Source: Schistosoma mansoni
Lineage: Eukaryota > Platyhelminthes > Trematoda > Strigeidida > Schistosomatidae
Assembly (NCBI RefSeq): GCF_000237925.1
Contig: NC_031497.1
Location: forward strand, 8,489,675 to 8,553,674
DNA length: 64,000 bases
Direction of reading: 5' to 3'
Within the stretch, counting starts at the first letter, position 1. Every line of letters begins with the position of its first letter. Of this stretch, positions 25,690 through 38,500 are shown piece after piece. The notes beneath the pieces were generated by a model. That model searched no databases. It had not been told where the DNA came from and was given only the letters and a program-made list of their open reading frames with translations. Made by a program: the position numbers and the translations under genes.

Positions 25690-27100
25690 TGCAATCCTAC
25701 ACCAAGAATTACCACCAAAGATGTCAACAACTGAAATTAGAACCTCTCTGGATCAGGCGTATCAAATTAAACCTTGTGTTTCACTAGCGGCTTATTCACG
25801 GTATTTCTTACTCTTCGGCATCCACCCCCTCATATACTATGATATCATATCACAATGTATGTGGGAATCTACACAAACTTAAGTTAGAATTCTTCCGTTA
25901 TTCGATACTCAACCATGTAGAACAGGCTATCAGAGAACCCACGTTGCAGTGAAAGTACGACCCGGTTCAGAAGTCTCCATGATGATTTTCTTTCTGAAAG
26001 TGGATTGTGTCACCTCTTGAATATCAAAGTGCTTAACAATGACATATACAAACAAGGTCCGTCATCTAATTGACTAAAAAACAAAGTAGAACATTTGAAA
26101 CTTTTCACTTCTATTTTGTTTTATTTTCTTTTCATTCATCTGAATTTCGCTTATGTTCACATTTATGGTAATAATTATTACTGTGATTGGTCCCTCGACA
26201 CATTAGACACTCTTGTTGTCCCTCTTTTTCCTCCTAAACATCCGAAGTCTATAACAAAAAACAAATTAACTTATATTACTATTAAATAAACTAACTTCTT
26301 AGGTTCATTTTATCTTCACCACATATATCTAACAAATGGAAATTTGTATTTGCCTATCCTTTGCAATTATTTATGACATTTATAGCATCATTCTAAATTA
26401 TTATCGCACAAGAGTTTATACTAATATCAAGTTTTACTCGGCATTCTATTACATAAATTTACGTGTATTTACTTAAGTGGAATTTTCTTGTTTAAATTAA
26501 TGGTTTGCTTCAGAGGTCGATATTAACATGCTTAGACCCTTTCACTAGGAGTTCATCCTTTTTTTGGAATTTTCTCTTCCTCCCACCCCCTAAATAAAGA
26601 TCATCATTAAGTAACCAGAGTTTGTAATTACGATAGTATCTTATGTTATACTCAAATTGACTTCTCAGACTCGCTTTATCTTCACTATGTATTTGTATAT
26701 ATATATAAATATTTCGTTACCTTTTGCACCTAATTGAGACTTTTATAGCATCGCTCCAAACCGTTAATGCACAAATTCCTATTCTACCATCATATCTTAC
26801 TTCAGTAAGAAGTTGTATTCTTAATCAGTTATTGTAAACTTTTTTGTCTTTTTTTATTCATTCGACAGTACATACGTGATAGTTTGTTCTTGTTCTGTGT
26901 TCACAAACATACCTATTAAACTATTTACGTATTTCGAGTTTCCTTCATTACTTCTCCCTTCTTTTTCTCCCCTCTTCCTAAATCGATTAGATATTCATCT
27001 CAACGACACAGAACCTGATTTATGATTATTATTCTATTATGATAACTCTTTTCCTTTCTTTTTACCCTCTTTCTTTTTTTTAATATGCTCTTTTTAAAAA
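25690..27100. other. AT-rich, nothing recognised
   Basis: Long T-rich and A-rich stretches, including two partly similar passages around 26280-26480 and 26640-26800 (both with TTATCTTCACYA...TATC and TTTATAGCATC). This suggests an old internal duplication. No gene. Confidence 0.4.
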
Positions 27101-28060
27101 TTTACAGTGAGGGCTGCAATCATGCAGACTGCAAATGCATTCCGAATAGGATCAACTCGAAGTCAGAATAAATGGCCTGATTGTTCGCTAGTTGCTATCC
27201 AGTGCGGAAAAAATAACCTAGAATGTTGCGATGGTAAACTCCAGATTGTATCATTGTTGAGGTGGCATGAGAAACTTGACGTGTATAACCCGACTGTCCG
27301 TTTGTTCCTCATCCTTCTGTAATTCAGAAAGGATAATCATAGGTGGTGTGGTTGATCAGAGAAAGGCTTGCTTTTTAATCCTTAAACACATTTTGTTGCA
27401 CATCTCTGTGGAGTTCACTGGAACGGAAGGTTTGAGGCTTGAAAAACTGGAGAGTTTCCTGAAATTTCTCGATGGTTTGCAATGGATGTTGTAGTGCTGG
27501 CACAAACAAGGGTTATTTGTCTATCGCGACCTAAGAAGAGATGTTTTTCATGTCAGGCTGCTTTGTGGTTTTTCAACCATCGGCGATCATGCTGAAGCTT
27601 AGGAATACGAGAGTACTGCGGAGATCTGTAGTTTCATTTTGAGTTGATTGATGCCTTCGTTTGAGAGAACAAACATTAATACTAATGGTCCTAGTGACCT
27701 CCTTAACGCGGTTAGAAGATGCAGTGATTTCGTCCAGAGCGTCATTTTGAAATAAAGTGATGATGTCTTGCACCGGTTGAGACAGGTTAGAGGGAACAAA
27801 TTGTTTAGAGTGAGTGTCAGAAGTTTGTTAATTAGTGGCCTTTCTTATGCGTACTGCGATTTCTGTTGCCTAACCGTGTTAGAATGCATTATAAACGAAC
27901 ATTTATCTAGCCTCTGTTCATGGCTTTGGCACTACGTGGAACTGCGCATACGGATCAAGCACACCGTACATGCAGAAGTTGGCTTGTGAATAGCGTTCCG
28001 ATGTTATCATGAAAGAATGAAGTCAACTGCAGGGTGGACGGGCGAGGTTGAGGGTTTTGA
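27100..28060. other. GC-richer block of unknown origin
   Basis: Visibly higher GC than both flanks. It begins after a strong pyrimidine-rich acceptor-like stretch (ATTTACAG at 27100-27107). After that an open frame reads ANAFRIGSTRSQNKWPDCS and LVAIQCGKNNLECCDG up to a GTAAAC. On the minus strand, open stretches (QDIITLFQNDALDEITASS) overlap. I recognise neither. It could be an old element or part of an unknown gene. Confidence 0.3.
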
Positions 28061-29200
28061 TAAAATAGCAATAAAATGTGTAACTGTTGAAAAATATCTC
28101 GGCATACGAAAAGATTTCACGTGCAGGTTAATAAATAAATAAATGTATATAGTATTACAACAAAGAACAGACTGGTAGTATATCGTTTTGTGTGCCAGAC
28201 TGCAAAGGTTTGGACCGTAACACCTTCATAATCGAGGATCCCAAACCAAGCCAAAGTATAAACCAACTTAAAATATCTGATCCTTTTCCCTATATCATAT
28301 CGTAGAACGCGAGGCGCTCTTATATTAACGAATAAGGAATCAATATTGTCTTGCACCTTTCAGAACTTATCATATCACAGATAAATAAACTAACAGTGTT
28401 ATTCTTTTTTTCGTATGGTCAATGAATGGAACTCCTAACTCGAACAAGTGATATCAGTCTCATAAGTAAGTCCTTTCAATGAGTTGATTCTTCACTGGAA
28501 AGGGCGCTTCAGAGATTAGCACATGCCTATAGACCTAATATTCTGTAGATTCATGATCAAGTGCCTTAAGGTGTGCTCAGTAAAGCTGTTGTCAGCTTCA
28601 ATGTCGAAGGGTGACAGGATTAAATATTTTGGAGATTTACTTACCGTTGAAAATAAACCTAGATCCCTATCTGGGAAAATCAGTGGTACGGGAACCGGTT
28701 AAGAGAAAGTTTCTTAAATTCGGTTAACAAACATTTGCGTATTTGACATAACCCCACTACAGACTTATTCGCGCAAGATATAAATGTCTTGCTGAAGGAC
28801 ACTTGCCTGTCGATCGCGCAGTTGTGCTCTTTGAAGCTTTTAAAAATAGTAGGTACATATATTCTGAAGACGATTTTGATTCAAAAGTGTCAAATACTTT
28901 TCCTTCATCAAGTGTGTATATGTTTGTCGTTACAGTATTATTAAGTGACTAGAGAAAACCTAAAATTTTCACCAAATTCAGAAGATTAGGTGTTTAATAT
29001 AACAATAACCCCAAATCAAATTCTATAATTAGTCTATGCATCCCATTTTTTCCTGCTGTCGTTCGTGCTTGTTCTTTGAAGATTGGTCAAATAAAATCCT
29101 CATGGGTTCAGCTCAACACAATACCCCAGCAGATTGAATATACAAACTGAATGTTTATCAAAGTAGAAGGATGGGAAATATATTAAGTATTCCTATCAAC
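28060..29200. other. Nothing recognised
   Basis: No supported gene or known repeat. The TAATAAATAAATAAATG run near 28128 resembles a LINE or SINE tail but no body can be assigned. Confidence 0.35.
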
Positions 29201-29620
29201 TGAGTACCTTAACACAATTACAACTGGTGTAAGAGTAGGTTAGGGAAACCAGTCCATGAAAACATTAACTGTTGAACTTAGCCATCTAGGTAGGTGAAGG
29301 CTAACTGGCTCTAGTTCACATGGTTATCTTAACCAATGATCGGAGACTGGGTGACATGTTTCAGGTGCTCTTTGTTTTCCCTTAGGTCTTCGGTTTCTGG
29401 ATTACCATACAAATTCATCTTTTTCTCATAAATGAATATTTTCCTCTAAAATCCTATCTTCGATGCCTTATCTTTTGCATTGTCACAGCTATTGTAACTA
29501 CCTCTACTCCTATAAGGATGGTCCTGACAGTTTTATCTCGCTTAACTACTAGAGTTCGTTAGCTAGAACCAATGTACGCATGTGACAGGATCTACGTTGA
29601 ATATGACTAATTTTCGGTGA
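29200..29620 (+). mobile_element. Old group-B LINE relic, 3' end
   Basis: Aligns by eye with the 3' end of the 18345-19445 copy: GTGTAAGAGTAGGTTAGG, CTTAGCCATCTAGGTAGGTG, CTAACTGGCTC, then CTACCTCTACTCCTATAAGG and a 3' UTR. Many small changes; no open frame. Confidence 0.55.
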
Positions 29621-29850
29621 ATGAGTTTATCTTTTATGTCGGCACTATATTTACACTTGTAATAGTTAATGAATAGTAATAGCAGTAACAAAATGTTTTA
29701 TTACGTACATAAGTATATGAATGCTGTGATGTTTTCGAAGCGAAATCTGATTTGGAGACCAGTCTCTAATCTGAAGATTCCATAATCTGAGCACTTGTAT
29801 TTGTCCATTTTTTCTATAGAATGTAACACTATATTCTTCGTTTTTAGGTT

Positions 29851-30503
29851 ATGATATGCTCGAAGCACACTTCTAGTAAGTCCCGATTACTTCTATTTTC
29901 AGATTTGTTCCAGAATGTGTTTCGCTGGGCGTCCAGTCAGGTGGTTTTCAATAGTACAAATATACCAGACTTGAAAGCGCCAAGGTCTTTAAGTGCTGTT
30001 GCCGAGAAAACCGCACAACCAATTATGTAATTCTGATATTTCAGCCTAATTAAATGAAGTTTGGGCCATCATGTAGTTACAGAGGAATGTTTGACTTCAT
30101 TAGTGGAAGATAAACAATATTACGAAACCCCCATCCTTCATTTGCTCTCAAGAAGAAACAACGTGGTTGCAACATTAACTGACTGTAATGGACGAGTTCT
30201 GAATGGCACTAGTTGTGGTGCCGAAGGTTTCCGGAACGCTCGTAAAATGTCTACTGTTGCTTTTCAAACTGTGGGTATCTCCATAGGACTGAAGGCGAAA
30301 AAGCTTGGGATTGGGGCTGTGCGTGTTGTATTTAATGGGTTAGGGTCATGTAGGCTGGTAAGTATTTCCTTGCTTTTTGGTTAACCTGATAGCCTGTGCT
30401 TTCAGGTTTGAATATCTCGGGACTAAAGATGATCTCTTTGACGGATGATACAAAAGTTCATTACGGTCATGGGAGAAGACCTAAAAAACAACGTAGGATT
30501 TAA
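29851..30503 (+). CDS. MRPS11: Mitochondrial small-subunit ribosomal protein uS11m, four exons
   Basis: Structural protein of the mitochondrial ribosome small subunit (bacterial S11 family). Exons are 29851-29875, 29903-30026, 30060-30357 and 30393-30503; they sum to 558 nt, 185 residues plus stop, close to human MRPS11 (194). Introns are 27, 33 and 35 nt, with phases 1, 2 and 0, and each joins frames correctly. Recognisable blocks: PILHLLSRRNNVVATLTD, SCGAEGFRNARK, VAFQTVG, VRVVFNGLGSCRL, then across the last intron PVLSGLNISGLKMISLTDDT, which aligns without gaps to [20 protein letters not shown] of human. It ends in the basic tail RRPKKQRRI. The N-terminus has a presequence-like FQNVFRWASSQ. 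TTTTTAG lies 3 bp before the ATG, as at a cis- or trans-splice acceptor. The start and the 27-nt first intron are the least certain parts. Confidence 0.88.
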
Positions 30504-31650
30504 AAGGAACATTTATATCAATCTTGACCTAATCATGGTAGTGGGAGTGTACATAAAATAAACTCCAGAATTTGGCCTATTTACTTATGAGTCTTCTGTG
30601 TGTAGTTGTAAATTACTTTTCAAGTTTATGTTAATGAAACCTTGAGAGATTCTATTCACTGGTTAGAATGTTGGTCAAACCGCTAAGTTTATGATAGTCA
30701 GACTACCACATTTGATGTAACAATGCATCACTCCTAATGGAGATATGTATCATCGAAAGTCCCGGAAATTGCGAGAAACTCAAGTCAATTCAAACAAAGA
30801 CGCTTAATTAGTTCTCTGTCCAAAGTTATTTCCAATAAAAGCTAACATGAACTACCGAATAATTGTATTACTAGTTGCCGTATACTTCAGCTAGGCGAGT
30901 ATTAAGGTAAGAGTCTCATGAGATGCCATCAGTCACTTGTTATTCGATTTTACTGAGGCCCAACTGTCATATGTACTAATTACTTCGACAATTCCATGAA
31001 CACGTGAGAAAAAGCAATGAATTCAACCACAATTCAGAGTTGCAATGCGCACCATGGGACAATGATTTGTGTAAATGCAATCAGTCCCCAATAATCTCAA
31101 ATGAGGTGTGGTAATCAGCTCTACTTGTCTTTTGCATTTTGAGACTGTACTGTTTGTATATTGTATTTCGCTTAAACATCTTACTGGTCCTGGATACAAA
31201 ATAGTACCGTTAATTGCCAGTTGCGTAACTCAGCATAAAGTTTCCGTACTAAGCGTATGTTTCTAGGTTGTGGTGCAAGTTGACATTCTGAGGTCCGATT
31301 AACCTTGCAACGCTGAAAATATGCAGGGTCAGATGATCGATAAAATCGGTTGCTGACGCTAGAAATAAATCTATCCGTTACATATGCAAGAATGTTTATT
31401 CGAAGGTAGTATTTATTTGATCTTAAATCAATTACTATATTAGGTGGTGCAAAAATGCTTAGCATGATTGGAGGGAAACGTCAAGGCATGCACCCTGATG
31501 AAAGCTACCGGGAGGTTCACGCATTTGTTCCTTCAAATTACGAGTTCATGTGCACTAGTGATTTGGAATATTAGATCCTCAAAATTTTTTAGGCACACTC
31601 TCCGTATTCATCAACACAGGATATAAAACTTCGCCTTCTTACTTTCAACA
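30504..31650. other. Downstream of MRPS11, nothing certain
   Basis: A minus-strand open frame of 94 codons at 31181-31465 is within what chance gives at this base composition. No known repeat identified. Confidence 0.35.
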
Positions 31651-33010
31651 CTCGAAGATATGTCCTATTGTGTAGGAAATTATTGACATGACATCCCAAA
31701 AGCCGTGGAAACAGCAGTGGTTTCTATTAGCACTTTTTACCAAAATCAGCGGCGTCTGTTAAACTAACTAGTAGATGCTCCAAAACTACCATTTGGTTCT
31801 AAATATGAGAAGCGGAGGCAGCGTTCGACCCTGTTGATCGTGGGGTTCTATAAGTGGCTACCACTGGAAGGAGTACTGATCAATCACATTAACCTTGTAT
31901 AAGCTCTCGACACGAACACTACTTGTAGAGTCATGACTTATGGCGAACCGTCGTCAGGATTGGTTACTTCAAGCGATGTTCGTCAGGGCTGTCCGCTCCC
32001 TCCATTACAGACATAAGTTTAGAGATAACACTTTCATCCTCTGACTTTTCAGTAGTTGGTTCTTTACCAGGAGATACACTAGTCGGCTTAAAATACACAG
32101 ATGACATAGTTCGGTGAGGACGCTGACAAAATGCAGTCTTCTGATTACCTAAGACAACAATATAAACATATTCGGGAAGCAGCTATCTTCCTCCAAATGT
32201 AAAATGTTACTTCAGGACTGGCTTGAGTCATTGCCTGAATTGATGGTAGTGAGTGAAGTAATTGAACGTAGTGACCACTCAACTTATCTTGTGAGTCTCA
32301 TCAGTCCTGATGCTCTGGTGTCTGATGAAGTCTCGGCACGGATTCAGAAGGCTCCGTCGGTTTTCACCAGACTTGTGACGTAGGAGAGATATCCGTCTTC
32401 CAATCAAACGGCGAGTTTGCTGGGAAACAGTTCGCTCCATCCTACTTTGTGGACGCGAAACATGGCCATTAAGAATAGAGAATATTCGCAGGTTACTGAT
32501 ATTCGACCATAAATACCTTCGAAGTATTGCTCGTGTATTTCGGAAACACAAAGTAAACAATCCCTGGCTTAGGAGTAGAGTACTAGGTAAAGGTGGGGAA
32601 AAATCGATAAGCTGGTAAGTCTCCATCAACTGAGTTGGTCGGGGCATGTGTTACGTATGCCCACCTTGAATGCCAATGTAGTCTGGTGCAGCCGTAGTTT
32701 GGAAGAAAGCTAGGGACTGGCAAACCAAAATATAGCATCAGTTCACGAAGTCACTGAGAATCAGACAGTTGTAGACAACCTGGTTGGGGTCCGTATGACT
32801 ATCGTAACTAGTGGTTGCAAACTTTGAATGACGGCTCAAAATTGTTTGCAATGGCGCAGGTGTATCCGTCCTTTGTGTTCTCTAAATTTCCCATAACTTC
32901 TTTAATAATTTATATTTTCTCGAGTCTTATTTTTGATGCTTAATCTCCCGTATTACTACTGATGCCGTTGCCACCTCTTTTCCGCGATTTGGCCTGACGT
33001 CTCTTCGCCG
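31650..33010 (+). mobile_element. Old group-B LINE relic (RT to 3' end)
   Basis: Follows the order of the 16240-19445 copy with many stops and indels: AAAGCCGTGGAAACAGCAGT, then GAACCGTCGTCAGGATTGGT, TTCGTCAGGGCTGTCCGCTC (VRQGCPL), GACGCTGACAAAATGCAGTC, TTGCAATGGCGCAGGTG, then a 3' UTR. Clearly older than the inverted-repeat copies. Confidence 0.75.
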
Positions 33011-34866
33011 TAACGGAGTGTAACAACTTGAACCGGAAACCACTAAATAGTTATTTTCTTGGAATCGGTTAATGAATACATGTCCAATTTCGAAAAGTCG
33101 CACGAACTTTCTTTAGTCTTTTTACAATTTTAAGGCAGGAGAGACTGTGCCGTGTACGAGGGACTTGGTACAAAAATTGTGAAAAACAAAAATCGATGCT
33201 ACTAGGTTCGAGCTACATCAAGCGTTGGCCATGAAGATTTAAGTTATTGTTGTTTTATGTCGTACTACGTGATACCCATAACTGAAAATCACCACGCATA
33301 AGCGCATTCCAAGCTAAACAATAAGCACATAATACACTAATGCGACATAAACAAAGGTACGTCTAAGACAAATTGTACAAACAGTGGTGTCCAAGTCCCA
33401 CAGTGCACAAGCTCATGTCATACATAAGTAGCCTCTTGCAACATATAAAATAGTATCCATAGCTCATAAACTTTATTGCGCATATTCAATAAACAACTAT
33501 AACAGAAAAATTATGTCTAGTTGTAAATCTAATAAGAAGATGCATCATTTTCCCCACATATCGTTACATCCATATTCATCGTACAGTCTCGTTGAGTATC
33601 AGATTGTTCGTAATTCTTAAGTGGGAAACTGTAACCTAAATAGCAAAATGTGAAAGCAGTACAGAAAACTATACGTTAAGGAATGCAGAAAATGGTATGG
33701 TTAGAACAGATAAGTCGACTTAATTAGAGGAAAACCGAGTAAACGTTTTGGTTTATTTACTGTGAAAACATTACGCTGTAATCACATCTTGACTATTAGC
33801 TTGAAAATTTTGATAGCATATGTCTGGCCTTATTTTTATTTATGGTCTCACATCTATGAGTGACATCCTCTGATTAGGCTTGGAGAACTAGACTACATGT
33901 TAAAAGGTATGTGGAAGCAAGTAACATGGCCAAACTGTATGCTTCAAATGCAGTGCGACCGACCCGAACCCAAGTGTACGTAGTCACTCAGATTTAAAGT
34001 GATTGAGTGACAACGTGCAATTACTTCATTTTATATAAAGCTCAGTGTTACAACCTTGCCTCTAGATAAAGTAGATGAAAAGGCGTTTGCAGATACACCA
34101 TAGTAATTCAAACAATAAGTCAGGCGCTTACTCATTTAGTATAGTTAGTTAGAAAGCTTATAGATTGCGCGCTGAAACGTCTACCCATTATGGTTTCCCT
34201 TTTAAACACCTTTCCCGAAAATGGATGGGTGGCGTACATATCTTCAACGTTCTGAAAAGATCTATAAAAATTTGCATAACAACGTTAAGGCAAGCTGAGA
34301 GTTGTTCAAATAGATAGGCAAGACATATGAAAAAATTAGACAGTAATATAATAGACAAGAGCGATGTTAGGTTTCCACGAATTAAGGTAATACGGAATGC
34401 CAGCTCCTCTATTATTAAAGTCATAAATTTGTTTAGTGCAACATATAATTATAATTGGACGTTTACTGCTTCGGAAATATTCTTTTTACACCATATATAG
34501 CGACTTGAAATAATAAATCCTTGATAGAAAGGGTGTGCTTTTGGCTTAAGCTCCAAAGGCTTGTAATGCAATCTAAACTACGAAAAGCCAAGATCCTCCT
34601 CTGAGTGGCGACCTAGGGACGTTTACCTTGAGCTGCGTGTATAACACGTTGGACGTTAGGACAAAGCGCTCGCAACAAAATGCTTATAATATGCAGAGCC
34701 ACATACGTTACTGCAGATGATCCTGAACAACTTGACACCAGGGGCTTGGGTATCTGGAGATTCGCGTGTTAGCATCTAGTAGTGTCCTCAGTTCTAACTC
34801 TTCAAACCAGTGTCTATAATTACTGAGTGTGGTTTCAGTATTTGCAAATCTGACAATTCTAGTGAA
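33010..34866. other. Nothing recognised; right end is the 3' flank of the coiled-coil gene
   Basis: No coding motif or known repeat seen. The last few hundred bases would hold the 3' UTR of the minus-strand gene ending at 34867. Confidence 0.35.
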
Positions 34867-37199
34867 TTAATTTAAGGCTTGGAAAATGTTCTTCACAAGC
34901 ATTCTACATTGGTGATAGTACTCACTTTCTTTTTTTACAAGCGATGAAATCACACTAGTATCAAGTGCAGACACGCGTAAGCGACTTGCATCCAGAACAT
35001 TACATTGCTGGAATTGAGTATCTATATCACACGACAAATTAAGTTGTTCATCCGATGTAGTATTTGACTGAGTTTTTGGAATAATCGCAGGAATCTCTTT
35101 TTTTTCCGCAATGCATACATTTTGGGGGGAAGATATCCTTGTTTCTTCGCTTTCTACCTGAACGTTTGTGTAAGAAACTGATTTACGACTTACTGCTGAT
35201 GCACTTAGTGCGTTTTTTAGTGTCTCCACAATAGACACGTTGTAGGAACTGGATATTTCTTCAGCTCTAGTAGATGTAGTAAAAAGTCTTGACAACTTAC
35301 ATTTCTCTTATCACATCAGGAATCGCTGTACGAATTTTAAAGTTTGAAGAAGAGGGTACTTACCAGTCAGCTTAAAGTTTTCAGTACATTTCACTTTCCA
35401 CAACTCGATAAAGGCGTGTAGCTTTTCATTTTGTGCTATATGTCGGTTGTAATCATCTAGCTTTTGTTTGTATTCCAGGATAAAGTCAATTCTTTCTTTC
35501 CTAATGTGCAGAAAAAGTTCACTTAGTCAAGAGAAGTCTCATTAAAATATATGCCATGAAACAGGAAGCTCTCAAGACAAAAAAAACACCCGCCTAATAA
35601 TAATCGCGCGAAGTAGACATAAGATTGTCTGTCCTACATCATTTAGTTGGCTGGACTACTAGGAATCAGACCCAACATCCGCCAAATATATGACCGAACT
35701 GAGAAGTCCCCGCCGCTCCATAAGTCCATAGATGTGCCGGTTAGTGAACCCAAAATGAAGCACAGTTATACGCCTGTGAGGAAAACATATTGTATGGGTG
35801 TTAATTATACTACCCGGACAGGTACGTAGACTTTCTCAACTGAGGCTTAACGGTTGCCCTCTATAATCACAGTGGCCTGGGAAGCAACACGGCTCCTTAT
35901 CCGGTAGTTACGCGACATAAGTGCCTGTATTTGAATCTACATAGAACAGGACTCTAAACAGTTATCTTAACCTTGTGTGTGATACTACGAACCTTTCTTA
36001 TTTTGAGAAAAACGCCATGTGAGTTTTTTATACATGCTTTGATCGCTAATTAGTTTACGCAGAGGTTTCGATATTCTCGAGAGCTTGTTTTAGGTCAGCC
36101 CGACCGGCTATGGTCTTTGAGACGTCTTGTATCCAGGATTATTATGCAGTGAGATTTTGTGAACTTTCAACTACATATTAAAAGGCAAAAACTGTAAATA
36201 TGCGGTTGTCAGTAGCAAACTTCTCAATTATAAATCGAGCTCTGCATCCTGACTTAGTGCCATGCATCTTTCGCCAGAATTCTCTCCGCATAAAACAGCA
36301 TAACATATTGGAAATGTGTAAAGGATTGGTACAGTCATCTAATTAGAAGGAAATACTATGTTTACGTGTGAATCTGGCTAGTGGTTACGATACATGTTAG
36401 ATTGATAAGTGTATTTGACTTTCCATATTTTTAGTACAATTCTAAGGACTGAAACCAAGTACCGAAGTAAAAGCTTATTACGGGATAATGTTTTGATCTT
36501 CTCTTAAAAAGGAGTGATCTTTCGCTGTGAGTTCGGGTATAACTGATTAAGGAGACTGATGATAGATTGTGTTTTCGGACAAGTTGACGATGAAGTACTT
36601 TTTCCTGTCTTACTCCTTTGAACAATTCCAATTGTCTTAATGCTTTTTCTTAGCGTCCTGAGTAATTATTATAAATATAACATCATGATTTTGTCATGTT
36701 CTACGATTATCAGTTCGTTGACGAGCATGAAACGATGTTAAAGATTGAGTGTAAAAAATCATGAACAATAAGCATACCTAATTCGCTCATTACTGCTCAT
36801 GATCTCTGAAAGGATTACGTTAAGGCAACGAATTTGTTCATTTATTACTTCACTGACGTCTGAAAGACTACAGATTATGAAATGTCAAGAAAGCTTCATT
36901 TTATGCCAGTACCCACAGCTGTAATCATCTGGCTGAAAATATGTTTCCTCTAAATTCCTTAACTCTTCCTCTAGATGCTGCTTGAACTTTTTTTGAGACT
37001 CAGCTTCTTGAGTTAAAGAAATTAGCTTTTGTTGAAGATCTGTAACAGCATAGAAATTCAAATTAACCATACGTGATATATTGTTCTTCTCTAGCTCGAC
37101 CTGACTGGAAAGTTGTTGAACCTCGATTCCTTGATAAGATATACGTTAGAGAGGTTAAGATTTACCTATCTCCTTTACTAAACGGCTCAAGTCAGACAT
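34867..37199 (-). CDS. Coiled-coil protein of unknown identity, complete in six exons with micro-introns
   Basis: Exons in transcription order: 37166-37199, 37073-37129, 36917-37039, 36778-36859, 35364-35500, 34867-35264. They total 831 nt = 276 residues plus stop, and every junction keeps the frame. Introns: 36, 33, 57, 1277 and 99 nt. Donors are GTAAAT, GTATGG, GTGGGT, GTATGC and GTAAGT; all acceptors are AG. The protein starts MSDLSRLVKEIG. Residues ~10-55 are coiled coil (EVQQLSSQVELEKNNISH, KFKQHLEEELRNLEETYF), 60-85 are VSEVINEQIRCLNVILSEI, and 88-120 are RKERIDFILEYKQKLDDYN. A Ser-rich C-terminal half ends with a short helix-like VKKESEYYHQCRMLVKNIF. I do not recognise the family; the ERIDFILEYKQKLDDY stretch faintly recalls SIX6OS1 of the synaptonemal complex, but this may be ordinary coiled-coil likeness. 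The gene structure is well supported; the GTGGGT donor and the last exon's acceptor are the weakest calls. Confidence 0.8.
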
Positions 37200-38500
37200 T
37201 ACTATCGCCCGCTTATTCGACGAGTATCTTTGGTCGATTCGATAAAACGTTTTTTTAAAGTCCAATTTTTCATTGATGATTTATTGAATATAAATTATGT
37301 TAATTCATTATTTGCTTTTTCCGAGTTTTTGACATGTTCGAATTCAATGCTTATTGCTACTTATTTTTTTAAATTCATTCTGGGAGTGTAATCTAACATA
37401 TAATTATAAATATAATCACCCTCACTTCAATAATAAGGATACTAGGTCGTAAATAAAGCTTCGACCATCTCTTTTATGTTACGTGGTTTTGTGCAGCTGA
37501 ACTTTTATGGAGACGGGAAGTATTCTAGATACCGTGCTAATAGAGAAATATTTCAATATAAGGCATGTAGAACCACGTGAACATAAATGAAGGTATTGTA
37601 TTTTATATTCATAATCAGCGGGCCATCAAGTGCAAATGAATCATTTGTTTGTGCAAATATCACAATTTAATGCATTTTGTTGATATGCAAGACCTTGTCT
37701 TTTGTGGATGAGTCTCTACGCTAGTGCTAAGCCCGGAAAGTGGATTATAGCATTATATAGCCAGTCGTGAAGGACGGGTTTATAAATCAGTCAGTACAAG
37801 CCTTTCGTTTCAGGACAAAACTAGAAGATTTGTCTCCTTGGATGTCCTTATTTTCACTACCATAGTCTCACTGATGTTGAAATTAAATTTGATAAATTTT
37901 ATTATTCTTATGAAACGGTGTGATTATTTCTTTCGAATGCATAGTATAGAAATTTCCAAAGTCTCAGTAATACAACTAGACCTGCACCGGAAAACCCTTA
38001 ATTAAGCACCTCATTAAGCATTGCAAAAGTTTACAGTGAACGGCTAATTCTATGGAGGAACGTGCGAGACAACAAAACGATATTGGCAAGTAATACTTAT
38101 ACTAATACAAATGACTAATAGAACAGCTGAAAAACAATTTGTCCTGAAGGCACAATTAATGTTAATTCAAAAAAAATTTTAAGGTAAGCCATAATTAATC
38201 AAGGACCACACATTAATAAAGGTAAGTGAGCACTCAGCCAGTCGTATAAACGATCCCAACAAGACAGAACGAATGTTCTGACTGAAAAAACCGGAAGTAT
38301 CAGCATTTAAATAGCCTTTATTCGGTCGTTTGTAGTCTGAAACAATAATCTTTCTTGACAATTAAGAAAGAAGTTGTCTATCCGTCTTGGCATAAGTATT
38401 TCGATCAAATGAGAATGGATCATTTGAGATGTTCAACTATTATGGTGGCCACTGGTGTTTGAGATGTTAGATAAAGGGAATTAACCATCAGTCGTAAGCT
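37200..38500. other. Upstream of the coiled-coil gene, nothing recognised
   Basis: The first 100-200 bp should contain the 5' leader and promoter of the minus-strand gene; no element can be named. The rest is AT-rich with a chance-like minus-strand frame at 38179-38361. Confidence 0.4.

Noticed and set aside
31181-31465. Minus-strand open frame of 94 codons beside MRPS11
   Set aside because: No recognised motif, no supporting splice sites, and about this many frames of that length are expected by chance in 64 kb at this composition.
32279-32647. Minus-strand frame of 122 codons
   Set aside because: Antisense shadow of the group-B LINE relic.
38179-38361. Minus-strand frame as an upstream exon of the coiled-coil gene
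   Set aside because: The coiled-coil gene already has an ATG in a 34-nt first exon at 37199, and this frame has no matching donor.
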